Of a stretch of DNA of 16,346 nucleotides, positions 7,096-12,931 are shown one piece after another. Each line of letters starts with the position of its first letter. The stretch's first letter is position 1. A model generated the notes under the pieces. The model was not told the origin of the DNA. It saw only the letters and a list, made by a program, of their open reading frames with translations, and made no database searches. Source of the DNA: an uncultured Lachnospiraceae bacterium (GTDB taxonomy: Bacteria; Bacillota; Clostridia; Lachnospirales; Lachnospiraceae); the NCBI GenBank assembly GCA_946413945.1, contig CAMKMR010000009.1, forward strand, positions 1 to 16,346. Direction: 5' to 3'. A program made the position numbers and the translations under genes.

Positions 7096-7968
7096 TTGTC
7101 AGATATAATTTTAACTGCTGAGGAAAAGCTCAGTAATCCAAAGAAAACAATAGAAACAATTAAAAAGTATAATTTTAATTTTCAGAAGAGATTTGGACAG
7201 AACTTTCTTATTGATAGTCATGTTATCGATAAGATAATAAAAGCGGCAGATATAAAAAAGACAGATACAGTAGTAGAGATAGGACCGGGAATCGGAACTA
7301 TGACTCAGTATCTTGCTGAAAATGCAGGAAAAGTCTATGCAGTAGAGATAGATGAAAAACTGCTGCCTATATTAGAAGATACCCTGTCGCCATATGATAA
7401 TGTTACAGTAGTGAATCAGGATATCTTAAAAACTGATATTGAAGGACTTGCAGGTAAGGGTGTTTCAGTAAAGATAGTTGCTAATCTGCCATATTATATA
7501 ACAACTCCTATAATCATGGGGCTGTTTGAGAATCATGTACCGGCAGAATCTATAACAGTAATGGTTCAGAAAGAAGTGGCAGAAAGAATGGCTGCAGCTC
7601 CGGGAACTAAAGATTATGGAGCTCTTTCTCTTGCAGTTCAGTATTTTGCAGATACTTATCTGGCTGCAAATGTTCCGCCGAACTGTTTTATGCCTAGACC
7701 GGGAGTTGGATCAGCAGTTATAAGGCTTACAAGGCATAAAGAAATGCGTGTAAATGTATCTGATGAGAAGAAGTTATTTAAACTTATCAGAGCAGGATTT
7801 GCTGAAAGAAGAAAAACTTTGGCAAATGCGATCAAAAATTCGCCAGAATTATCATATTCCAGAGAAGAAGTGGAAAGTGCTCTTACAGCAATGGGCCTGG
7901 ATGTAAGAGTAAGAGGAGAAAAGTTAAGCCTAGAAGAGTTTGCTGAATTATCGGAAAAATTACACTGA
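7096..7968 (+). CDS. ksgA: 16S rRNA (adenine(1518)-N6/adenine(1519)-N6)-dimethyltransferase
   Basis: RsmA/KsgA uses SAM to dimethylate two adjacent adenines in the 3' hairpin of 16S rRNA late in 30S assembly; its loss gives kasugamycin resistance. In the 290 residues, QNFLID (35-40) and the SAM-binding EIGPGIGTMT (61-70) are followed by VEID (83-86), NQD (107-109) and the catalytic NLPYYIT (130-136). MPRPGVGSAV and FAERRKTL mark the C-terminal part. The start is TTG at 7096: AGGAG lies seven bases upstream, and the N-terminal length fits the family. The gene sits between two 35-bp repeat arrays. Its stop codon lies in sequence resembling the downstream repeat (TGATAAAACG). Confidence 0.96.
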   Translation: MSDIILTAEEKLSNPKKTIETIKKYNFNFQKRFGQNFLIDSHVIDKIIKAADIKKTDTVVEIGPGIGTMTQYLAENAGKVYAVEIDEKLLPILEDTLSPYDNVTVVNQDILKTDIEGLAGKGVSVKIVANLPYYITTPIIMGLFENHVPAESITVMVQKEVAERMAAAPGTKDYGALSLAVQYFADTYLAANVPPNCFMPRPGVGSAVIRLTRHKEMRVNVSDEKKLFKLIRAGFAERRKTLANAIKNSPELSYSREEVESALTAMGLDVRVRGEKLSLEEFAELSEKLH

Positions 7969-7995
7969 TAAAACGCTAGTGCGACAATACAAAAT

Positions 7996-8160
7996 GACAT
8001 CGATAAAACGAGAATAATACCATGACGAATGGCATTGAAAAAACGAGAATATTACCATGACGAATGACATCGATATAACGAGAACATTACCATGACGAAT
8101 GGCATTGAAAAAACGAGAATAATACCATGACGAATGGCATTGATAAAACGAGATATATAA
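7996..8160. repeat. 35-bp tandem repeat between ksgA and tadA
   Basis: Four exact-length 35-bp units (7996-8030, 8031-8065, 8066-8100, 8101-8135) and a partial fifth to about 8160. Units alternate between GACATCGAT-type and GGCATTGAA-type beginnings, so the array is also a duplicated 70-bp block. Every full unit ends in ACCATGACGAAT, which closely matches the real tadA start (ACCATGACAAAT at 8182-8193). The ksgA stop region (TGATAAAACG) matches the other part of the unit. Confidence 0.9.
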
Positions 8161-8195
8161 CGCTTATAATATGGGAGTGTGACCATGACAAATGA
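8022..8195 (+). other. Chain of overlapping mini-ORFs leading into tadA
   Basis: ATGs at 8022, 8057 and 8092 each open a 12-codon frame of type MTNGIEKTRILP. Each frame stops at a TGA overlapping the next ATG (ATGA at 8057-8060, 8092-8095 and 8127-8130). The fourth frame, from 8127, has 22 codons and stops at 8193-8195, about 11 bases inside tadA. The three repeat-borne ATGs at 8057, 8092 and 8127 and the one at 8022 have only a weak GAG nine bases upstream and no strong Shine-Dalgarno. Translation is therefore uncertain; the arrangement is seen, the function inferred. Confidence 0.35.
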
Positions 8196-8673
8196 TGAAA
8201 AATACATGAAGCAGGCACTTCTTCAGGCAAAAAAAGCATCTGACCAGGGAGATGTACCTATTGGTTGTGTCATTGTAAAAGATGACAAGATAATAGCGCG
8301 GGCTTATAACAAGAGAAATAAACAAAATTTAGCACTTGCTCATGCTGAGATAGCTGCTATAAAGAAAGCTTCAAAAGTGGTGGGAGACTGGAGGCTTGAA
8401 GATTGCGTCTTATATGTAACACTGGAACCTTGCCAGATGTGCGCGGGAGCAATAGTTCAGGCCAGGATTCCAAGAGTAGTGATCGGAGCCATGAATCCTA
8501 AGGCGGGATGTGCAGGTTCGATCATCAATCTGCTGGATATGCCCCAGTTTAATCATCAGGTAGAAATTACCAAAGGCGTTCTTGAAGATGAAGCTTCAAA
8601 ACTCCTGAAGAATTTTTTTGCAAGTCTCAGGATAAGAAAGAATAAAACTGGAAATAAAACCATTATCCCTTGA
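8185..8673 (+). CDS. tadA: tRNA-specific adenosine deaminase TadA
   Basis: TadA converts adenosine 34 to inosine in the anticodon wobble position of tRNA-Arg(ACG). With the chosen start the protein has 162 residues. Zinc and catalytic residues are the HAE motif (H53, E55) and PCQMC (C83, C86), in the usual spacing. An in-frame GTG at 8179 is only one base from the GGGAG site (8173-8177), whereas ATG 8185 is seven bases from it; ATG is therefore preferred. The stop codon at 8671-8673 lies inside the -35 box of the SRP RNA promoter. The order tadA then SRP RNA is typical of Firmicutes, where dnaX often follows; here dnaX is absent. Confidence 0.95.
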   Translation: MTNDEKYMKQALLQAKKASDQGDVPIGCVIVKDDKIIARAYNKRNKQNLALAHAEIAAIKKASKVVGDWRLEDCVLYVTLEPCQMCAGAIVQARIPRVVIGAMNPKAGCAGSIINLLDMPQFNHQVEITKGVLEDEASKLLKNFFASLRIRKNKTGNKTIIP

Positions 8674-8698
8674 CTAAAAAATACAACTTAGATATACT
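8670..8698 (+). promoter_or_regulatory. Strong sigma-A promoter of the SRP RNA
   Basis: TTGACT (8670-8675) and TATACT (8693-8698) are separated by 17 bases. The expected start is A8705, exactly where the terminal helix of the RNA begins. The -35 box contains the tadA stop codon. Confidence 0.85.
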
Positions 8699-8704
8699 AG
8701 TAAT

Positions 8705-8971
8705 ACCGCACAGCCGGGGAGTTAGCGGTGCCCTGTACCTGCAATCCGCTATAGCAGGGGTGTTGGTCGACCTAGGATCGTTTCTCGTAGGGCTGCCCTC
8801 GATAAGTGATGTTGATGTCTGGGTCTTACGCGACAGGAATCTATGAACCGTGTCAGGTTGGGAACAAAGCAGCACTAAGTAGAACCTCTCTGTGTGCCGT
8901 AAGGCAGCCTGGGCTGAGTTAACTGTTGAGGTAACGCCTATAAGGGCCTTACAAAGTTGGCCGTGCGGTTT
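8705..8971 (+). ncRNA. ffs: Signal recognition particle RNA, large bacterial (Bacillus/Clostridia) type
   Basis: This is the RNA scaffold that binds Ffh (SRP54) and targets nascent membrane and secreted proteins. At about 267 bases it is the large form with an Alu-like 5' domain. The 5' end ACCGCAC (8705-8711) pairs with GTGCGGT (8963-8969). The 5' domain has the recognisable AGCGGTGCCCTGTACC and CAATCCGCTATAGC blocks. The Ffh-binding domain IV is at 8851-8875: TCAGG, then a GGAA tetraloop (8861-8864), then AGCAGC on the return strand. The three pairs closing the loop are TTG/CAA instead of the common TCC/GGA, a compensated change. No clear intrinsic terminator follows, so the 3' end may be made by processing. 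End positions are good to a few bases. Confidence 0.93.
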
Positions 8972-9120
8972 AATTATGCCCAAATACTTATAAATTATTA
9001 ACAAAATTGAAAATGTTTATAGATATTTGCGATAGAAAGTGCTATTATACGATAGATAGATTGTTGCACTATGTTTTTTTAGTGCGTAATGTTTTAATGA
9101 CGCTTAGGAGCCTTGAAAAA

Positions 9121-9711
9121 ATGAATTACTCAGAAGTAATTGATTTCGTAAAAGAGAGACTTGCGACGACAACAAGGTCGGATAATTATCCGTTTCGCAA
9201 TCGTTTCGAACATACAATGCGCGTCTATAGATGGGCAATAAGACTTCAGGCTAAACTTGGTGGGGATCTCGATGTTATTGTACTTGCTGCATTACTTCAT
9301 GATGTGGGCTGGGAAGAAGGAAGACCACATGGGGAAGTTAGTGCTGAAATAGCTGTTGAATATCTTGACAGCATAGGGATAGATTCGGAGACTATCACTA
9401 AAGTGGGGGAGATTATTATGATCCATAGTGATAAAGATACTGAGAAGAATCTTTCACTTGAATGTAGGATCGTAATGGATGCAGACCTCTTGGATGAAGT
9501 TGGCGCGATCGGAATCATGTGGGATTGTATGGCTACAGCTATAATGGATGAGCCTACATATAAGAAAGCCTATTATAGGATTAAAGAATATTATCGTCAG
9601 AACAAGCCAAAGATCAAACGTTGTAAGACGGATGCTGGCAGGACTGAGTTTTCCAGACGTATGCAGACGATAGAAAATTACATATATCAACTTGAAAGAG
9701 AGCTGTTTTAG
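9121..9711 (+). CDS. HD-domain metal-dependent phosphohydrolase
   Basis: A 196-residue HD-superfamily protein. The metal ligands are H31 (in FEHTMRV), H60-D61 (LLHDVGW), probably H70 and H102 (IMIHSD), and D120 or D122 (VMDADLLDEVG). Members hydrolyse nucleotides or other phosphate esters; the substrate here is not evident. The frame extends upstream to an ATG at 9007, but the extra 38 residues look non-coding and lack a ribosome site. ATG 9121 is preceded by TTAGGAG at ten bases and starts where family similarity begins. It lies about 150 bases after the SRP RNA. That gap shows no convincing promoter, so read-through from the SRP promoter is possible. Confidence 0.82.
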   Translation: MNYSEVIDFVKERLATTTRSDNYPFRNRFEHTMRVYRWAIRLQAKLGGDLDVIVLAALLHDVGWEEGRPHGEVSAEIAVEYLDSIGIDSETITKVGEIIMIHSDKDTEKNLSLECRIVMDADLLDEVGAIGIMWDCMATAIMDEPTYKKAYYRIKEYYRQNKPKIKRCKTDAGRTEFSRRMQTIENYIYQLERELF

Positions 9712-9761
9712 TTTCTTACAAAGCAAAATTCATTATGTAAAAGTGAGAAAGGAATTAAAAG

Positions 9762-10274
9762 ATGGTCAATAAGATTTTTAGAGTAGTAATTGGTATATTA
9801 GTTATTGCCGGAGTTATTTATGGTATTTATTTTATACTTCCAGGACAGTATAAAGGACCTATCCGCCAGGCAATTCAGGAAATGATCGATAGTGATGCAA
9901 AGAAACTTGCAGACGAATATAGAAATGCAAAGGTACCAAAGAACGATGGCGTAACATTTGAGAAGATGATGTTATCTGCATCAGCTAGCCCATCATGGTA
10001 TGTAAAGACTATTTCAGAGCAGGCTGATAAGGTTACTGGCGAATATGAGGTCAGTGTTGACGGTTATAAGGTAACACTTGAAATGCCTCACGAAAATGGA
10101 CAGACAAATAAGCAGGTTTATACAAATGCCCATGTCAAGATCGTATTCAATGTTTCAAGAGCAGCTGATGGAACACTTAAGACAACTGGATGGAAGCTCT
10201 TTATTAATGACGTTGAACAGGATGATTTCTATAAGCAGGCGGCATGCGATGATATGTCAGAAATGGTTAAATAA
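9762..10274 (+). CDS. Membrane-anchored protein of unknown function
   Basis: I do not recognise a family for this 170-residue protein. Residues 4-27 form one hydrophobic helix after a short basic N terminus, so it is probably a signal anchor with the rest outside the cell. Residues 30-60 are helical and charged. Residues 70-160 have alternating hydrophobic residues (EYEVSVDGYKVTLEM, HVKIVFNVS) that suggest a small beta-rich domain, ending in an acidic helix. No cysteine pair or catalytic motif stands out. AAAGGA lies eight bases before the ATG. The gene follows the HD protein by 50 bases and ends 22 bases before a strong terminator, so it closes this transcription unit. Confidence 0.8.
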   Translation: MVNKIFRVVIGILVIAGVIYGIYFILPGQYKGPIRQAIQEMIDSDAKKLADEYRNAKVPKNDGVTFEKMMLSASASPSWYVKTISEQADKVTGEYEVSVDGYKVTLEMPHENGQTNKQVYTNAHVKIVFNVSRAADGTLKTTGWKLFINDVEQDDFYKQAACDDMSEMVK

Positions 10275-10296
10275 TTAATACTATTATAAAGTGAGT

Positions 10297-10337
10297 AAAA
10301 AGAAGGTTTGAGCTAGAATATCGAACCTTCTTTTTTT
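10297..10337 (+). terminator. Intrinsic terminator after the 170-residue membrane protein gene
   Basis: A 15-bp stem (10297-10311 with 10321-10335, one G-T pair) has a 9-base loop and a run of seven T at 10331-10337. The A-run on its left side means it could also work weakly on the minus strand. Confidence 0.9.
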
Positions 10338-10438
10338 ATTGGAAGATACTTTTTTTCGTAGCTAACGAGCCTCCATGAGATAGCAACGTATGGCAAAACA
10401 ATAAGGATCAGTATATAGCAAAATAAATAAACCACCTG
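10313..10438 (-). pseudogene. Probable C-terminal remnant of a membrane O-acyltransferase (acyltransferase-3 type)
   Basis: Minus-strand translation from a stop at 10441-10439 to a stop at 10315-10313 gives 41 codons without an ATG start. It has a hydrophobic helix, LFCYILILIVLPYVAISW, followed by RLVSYEKKYLPIKK. A last membrane helix running into S-(W/Y)-R-(L/F)-(V/I)-x-(K/P)-rich tail is how OafA/YrhL-type acyltransferases end (SYRFIEKPF). No upstream part remains: murG and its terminator lie directly upstream. The similarity is short and judged by eye, so chance is not excluded. Confidence 0.35.
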
Positions 10439-10452
10439 CTAAGCAGGTGGTT
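10421..10452 (-). terminator. Intrinsic terminator of murG
   Basis: AACCACCTGC (10430-10439) pairs perfectly with GCAGGTGGTT (10443-10452) across a three-base loop. On the minus strand the hairpin is followed by TTTATTTATTTT. It lies 15 bases after the murG stop. Confidence 0.85.
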
Positions 10453-10467
10453 ATGGCTATAGGATAT

Positions 10468-11532
10468 TTATTTAGATACTTCACAGATTATATCGGTGAT
10501 CATTGTTATGGCATCTTTAGAAAGATTTTTATTCATAGCTTCAAGGTACTTATCTTTATTTTCTATCAGCTGGTGGATAGCGTTTAGAATTACTTCATTT
10601 GACATATCTTCATCCTGTATGACGATACTATATCCGCTCTTTTCGAAAGATCTGGCATTAAGGATCTGGTCACCTCTGCTCTGGTTTAATGGAAGAGGGA
10701 CTAAGATGTTTGGCTTCTTTAACATAAGGAGCTCGCAAATGGCATTTGCACCAGCACGGGATATTACAATATCAGCAAGGGCAAACATATGAGGGAGATC
10801 TTCTCCGATATATTCAAACTGGGCATAGCCAGGAGTAGCATTTACTTCTTCGTTAGTCTTGCCTTTTCCACAGATATGGATCACGTTATAAGATTTGGTA
10901 AGTTCAGAAAGGCAGCCCCAGATTGCCTTATTTACGCTGAGAGCGCCGGTGCTTCCGCCTACAATAAGTACTGTTGGGCGATGCTCTGTAAATTTACAGA
11001 TATTAAAGGCTTTTTCCTTGTCTCCTGAAAGTAGTTCGGCACGGATCGGTGTTCCTGTTACGATAGCTTTACCTTCTGGAAGATGTTCCTTTGTTTCAGG
11101 AAAGTTGCAGCAGATCTTTGTTGCCTTGGGAAGGGCAATCTTATTTGCAAGACCAGGAGTCATGTCTGATTCATGGCATACTACAGGAATATGACAGCTG
11201 TTGGCAGCAAGAACGACAGGTACGCTGGCAAAGCCTCCCTTGGAAAAAACAACATTAGGATTTATGGATTTTAAAAGGCGTTTAGCCTGGTTATAGCCCT
11301 TGATCACTCGGAAAGGATCGGTAAAGTTTTTTAAATCGAAATATCTTCTTAACTTTCCGGATGATATTCCATGATATGGGATACCTACCTTTTCAATAAG
11401 TTCTTTTTCAATACCGTCATAAGTGCCTATATATTCAACTTCATATCCCAGTTCTCTAAGTTTTGGGATAAGGGCGATATTAGGTGTTACGTGGCCGGCA
11501 GTTCCACCGCCAGTAAGAACGATTTTTTTCAT
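10468..11532 (-). CDS. murG: UDP-N-acetylglucosamine--N-acetylmuramyl-(pentapeptide) pyrophosphoryl-undecaprenol GlcNAc transferase
   Basis: MurG adds GlcNAc to lipid I to make lipid II at the inner face of the membrane, the last cytoplasmic step of peptidoglycan synthesis. From ATG 11532 it has 354 residues, the usual length. GGGTAGHVTP (8-17), SKGGFASVP (97-105), HESDMTPGLAN (120-130), GGSTGALSVN and SRAGANAICEL are the family G-loops and UDP-GlcNAc site. An upstream in-frame ATG at 11568 would add 12 residues before the glycine-rich loop; ATG 11532 has GGAG seven bases upstream and is preferred. The gene is alone between its own promoter and terminator, outside the dcw cluster where murG often sits. 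Its leader can form competing hairpins (see 11535-11570). Confidence 0.95.
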   Translation of the reverse strand: MKKIVLTGGGTAGHVTPNIALIPKLRELGYEVEYIGTYDGIEKELIEKVGIPYHGISSGKLRRYFDLKNFTDPFRVIKGYNQAKRLLKSINPNVVFSKGGFASVPVVLAANSCHIPVVCHESDMTPGLANKIALPKATKICCNFPETKEHLPEGKAIVTGTPIRAELLSGDKEKAFNICKFTEHRPTVLIVGGSTGALSVNKAIWGCLSELTKSYNVIHICGKGKTNEEVNATPGYAQFEYIGEDLPHMFALADIVISRAGANAICELLMLKKPNILVPLPLNQSRGDQILNARSFEKSGYSIVIQDEDMSNEVILNAIHQLIENKDKYLEAMNKNLSKDAITMITDIICEVSK

Positions 11533-11534
11533 GT

Positions 11535-11570
11535 TTTGGCTCCATTCTGCTAGCCAAAGGATTGGCAAGC
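11535..11570 (-). promoter_or_regulatory. murG leader with two mutually exclusive hairpins near the ribosome site
   Basis: Minus-strand RNA holds, in order, GCUUGCCAA (11570-11562), UUUGGCUAGC (11558-11549) and AGCCAAA (11541-11535). The middle element can pair with the first (eight pairs around a four-base loop) or with the third (seven pairs). The third element begins at the 3' end of the GGAG ribosome site. Pairing 1:2 would leave the site free; pairing 2:3 would cover it. This is structure seen by eye, not folded. Confidence 0.35.
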
Positions 11571-11608
11571 TATTATTTCTTCATTAGAAGAATGCTAAAG
11601 ACGAGTTT

Positions 11609-11637
11609 ATCATAAAAGTAAATGATAGTGAAGTAAA
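11609..11637 (-). promoter_or_regulatory. Predicted sigma-A promoter of murG
   Basis: On the minus strand, TTTACT (11637-11632) and TATGAT (11614-11609) are 17 bases apart. Transcription would start near 11602, giving a leader of about 70 bases that includes the competing hairpins. Confidence 0.6.
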
Positions 11638-11730
11638 AAAGAAGTTATGATGGCATTGAAAGAATGCTGGGGGTTTGTTAATATGAAAGGTAATGTAAAA
11701 CTTAGATAATATTATTTTAGAGGATAATTA

Positions 11731-12894
11731 ATGAATAAAGAAGAAACAATAGAACTTATCGCACCTTGTCACTTCGGGCTTGAGGCGGTACTTAAGAAAG
11801 AAATATTAGATCTTGGTTATGAAATCATATCTGTTGAGGACGGAAGGGTAACATTTGCAGGGGATTACAGTGCAATTGCTAGAGCTAATATTTTTCTTAG
11901 AACAACAGAAAGAGTTCTTATAAAGTGCGGCAGTTTTAAGGCAAGGACTTTTGATGAGCTCTTCGAAGGAACAAAGGCTATCTGCTGGGAGAGATATCTT
12001 CCGAGAGATGCCAGATTCTGGGTAACAAAGGCTACTACAAATAAGAGTGAACTCTTTAGTGGTTCAGCCATTCAGTCAATAGTTAAGAAGGCTATGGTGG
12101 ATAGAATGTCTAAGACTTTCCATATCAAGACTTTTTCTGAGGATGGAAATGAATATCCGGTAAGGGTTTTTATATTTAAAAATGAAGTTACCATCGGCCT
12201 TGATACTACTGGAGTTTCACTTCATAAGAGAGGTTATAGAAAGCTGGTTGGTAAGGCGCCTATTTCTGAGACTTTAGCAGCGGCTCTTATCATGCTTACG
12301 CCTTGGCATAAGGACAGGATACTGGTAGATCCATTTTGCGGGTCAGGAACATTTCCTATTGAAGCGGCACTCATTGGGGCTAATATTGCGCCGGGTATCA
12401 ATAGAGAATTTACTTCAAACAACTGGGAAAAGATAATTCCTAAGAAGGCCTGGTATGATGCCTATGATGAGGCCAGAAGTCTGATAAAGACTGATATAGA
12501 TATGAATATCCAGGGTTATGATCTTGACTCGGAGATAGTTAAATGTGCCATGCAGAATGCTCGTGAAGCTGAGGTTGATAAATATATCCATTTCCAGCAG
12601 AGGGATGTGAAGGAGCTTCATAATCCTCGTCCATATGGATTTATCATCACAAATCCGCCTTACGGTGAAAGACTTGAGGATAAGAAGGATCTGCCACAGT
12701 TATACAGGACTATTGGAGAGAGTTATGCAGGGCTTAAAGACTGGTCTATGTTTATAATCACTTCTTATGATGAAGCTGAAAAATATATTGGCAGAAAGGC
12801 TGATAAGAATAGAAAGATCTACAATGGTATGATAAAGTCATATTTTTATCAGTTTATGGGAAAGAAACCACCAAAGAAAAAATCTAATGATTAA
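11731..12894 (+). CDS. Class I SAM-dependent rRNA methyltransferase with THUMP domain (RlmL/YpsC-like)
   Basis: Related to the N-terminal half of E. coli RlmL, which makes m2G2445 in 23S rRNA; Firmicutes carry this stand-alone form (YpsC). Of 387 residues, about 1-160 are the N-terminal ferredoxin-like/THUMP RNA-binding part (IAPCHFGLEAVLKKE, FRTTERVL-like block, SGSAIQSIVKKA). About 165-387 are the Rossmann methyltransferase, with DPFCGSG at 200-206 for SAM and NPPYGERL from 308 as the catalytic NPPY for N2-guanine methylation. AGAGGA lies six bases before the ATG. It opens the rightward operon; no convincing promoter was found in the 198-base gap shared with murG. The exact target nucleotide is inferred from the family. 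Confidence 0.9.
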   Translation: MNKEETIELIAPCHFGLEAVLKKEILDLGYEIISVEDGRVTFAGDYSAIARANIFLRTTERVLIKCGSFKARTFDELFEGTKAICWERYLPRDARFWVTKATTNKSELFSGSAIQSIVKKAMVDRMSKTFHIKTFSEDGNEYPVRVFIFKNEVTIGLDTTGVSLHKRGYRKLVGKAPISETLAAALIMLTPWHKDRILVDPFCGSGTFPIEAALIGANIAPGINREFTSNNWEKIIPKKAWYDAYDEARSLIKTDIDMNIQGYDLDSEIVKCAMQNAREAEVDKYIHFQQRDVKELHNPRPYGFIITNPPYGERLEDKKDLPQLYRTIGESYAGLKDWSMFIITSYDEAEKYIGRKADKNRKIYNGMIKSYFYQFMGKKPPKKKSND

Positions 12895-12931
12895 CTTGAT
12901 ATGTATGGGGATACATTAAGAGGGGAAGAAA

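Noticed and set aside
7656..8000. 114-codon minus-strand ORF over the 3' end of ksgA
   Set aside because: It is a shadow of ksgA, with no ribosome site and a composition mirroring the sense gene.
8031..8135. CCAT...ATGG inverted repeat in the 35-bp units as an operator array
   Set aside because: Arms of four bases are too short and are lost in the GACATCGAT-type units.
6870..8160. CRISPR array as an explanation of the 35-bp repeats around ksgA
   Set aside because: Units are directly adjacent with no unique spacers, and no cas genes are present.
8179..8184. GTG at 8179 as tadA start
   Set aside because: Only one base separates it from the GGGAG site; ATG 8185 has ideal spacing.
8663..9004. 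113-codon minus-strand ORF across the SRP RNA
   Set aside because: It is antisense to a clear structured RNA gene and has no family resemblance.
9007..9120. In-frame extension of the HD-domain gene to an ATG at 9007
   Set aside because: The 38 extra residues are Cys/Tyr-rich and unlike the family, no ribosome site precedes 9007 or 9097, and ATG 9121 has TTAGGAG at ten bases.
11533..11568. Upstream ATG at 11568 as murG start
   Set aside because: It adds 12 residues before the N-terminal glycine-rich loop, which normally begins within a few residues of the start; ATG 11532 has a GGAG at good spacing.
11647..11709. 20-codon ORF before the rlmL-like gene as a leader peptide
   Set aside because: No real Shine-Dalgarno and no distinctive composition; such short frames are expected by chance.
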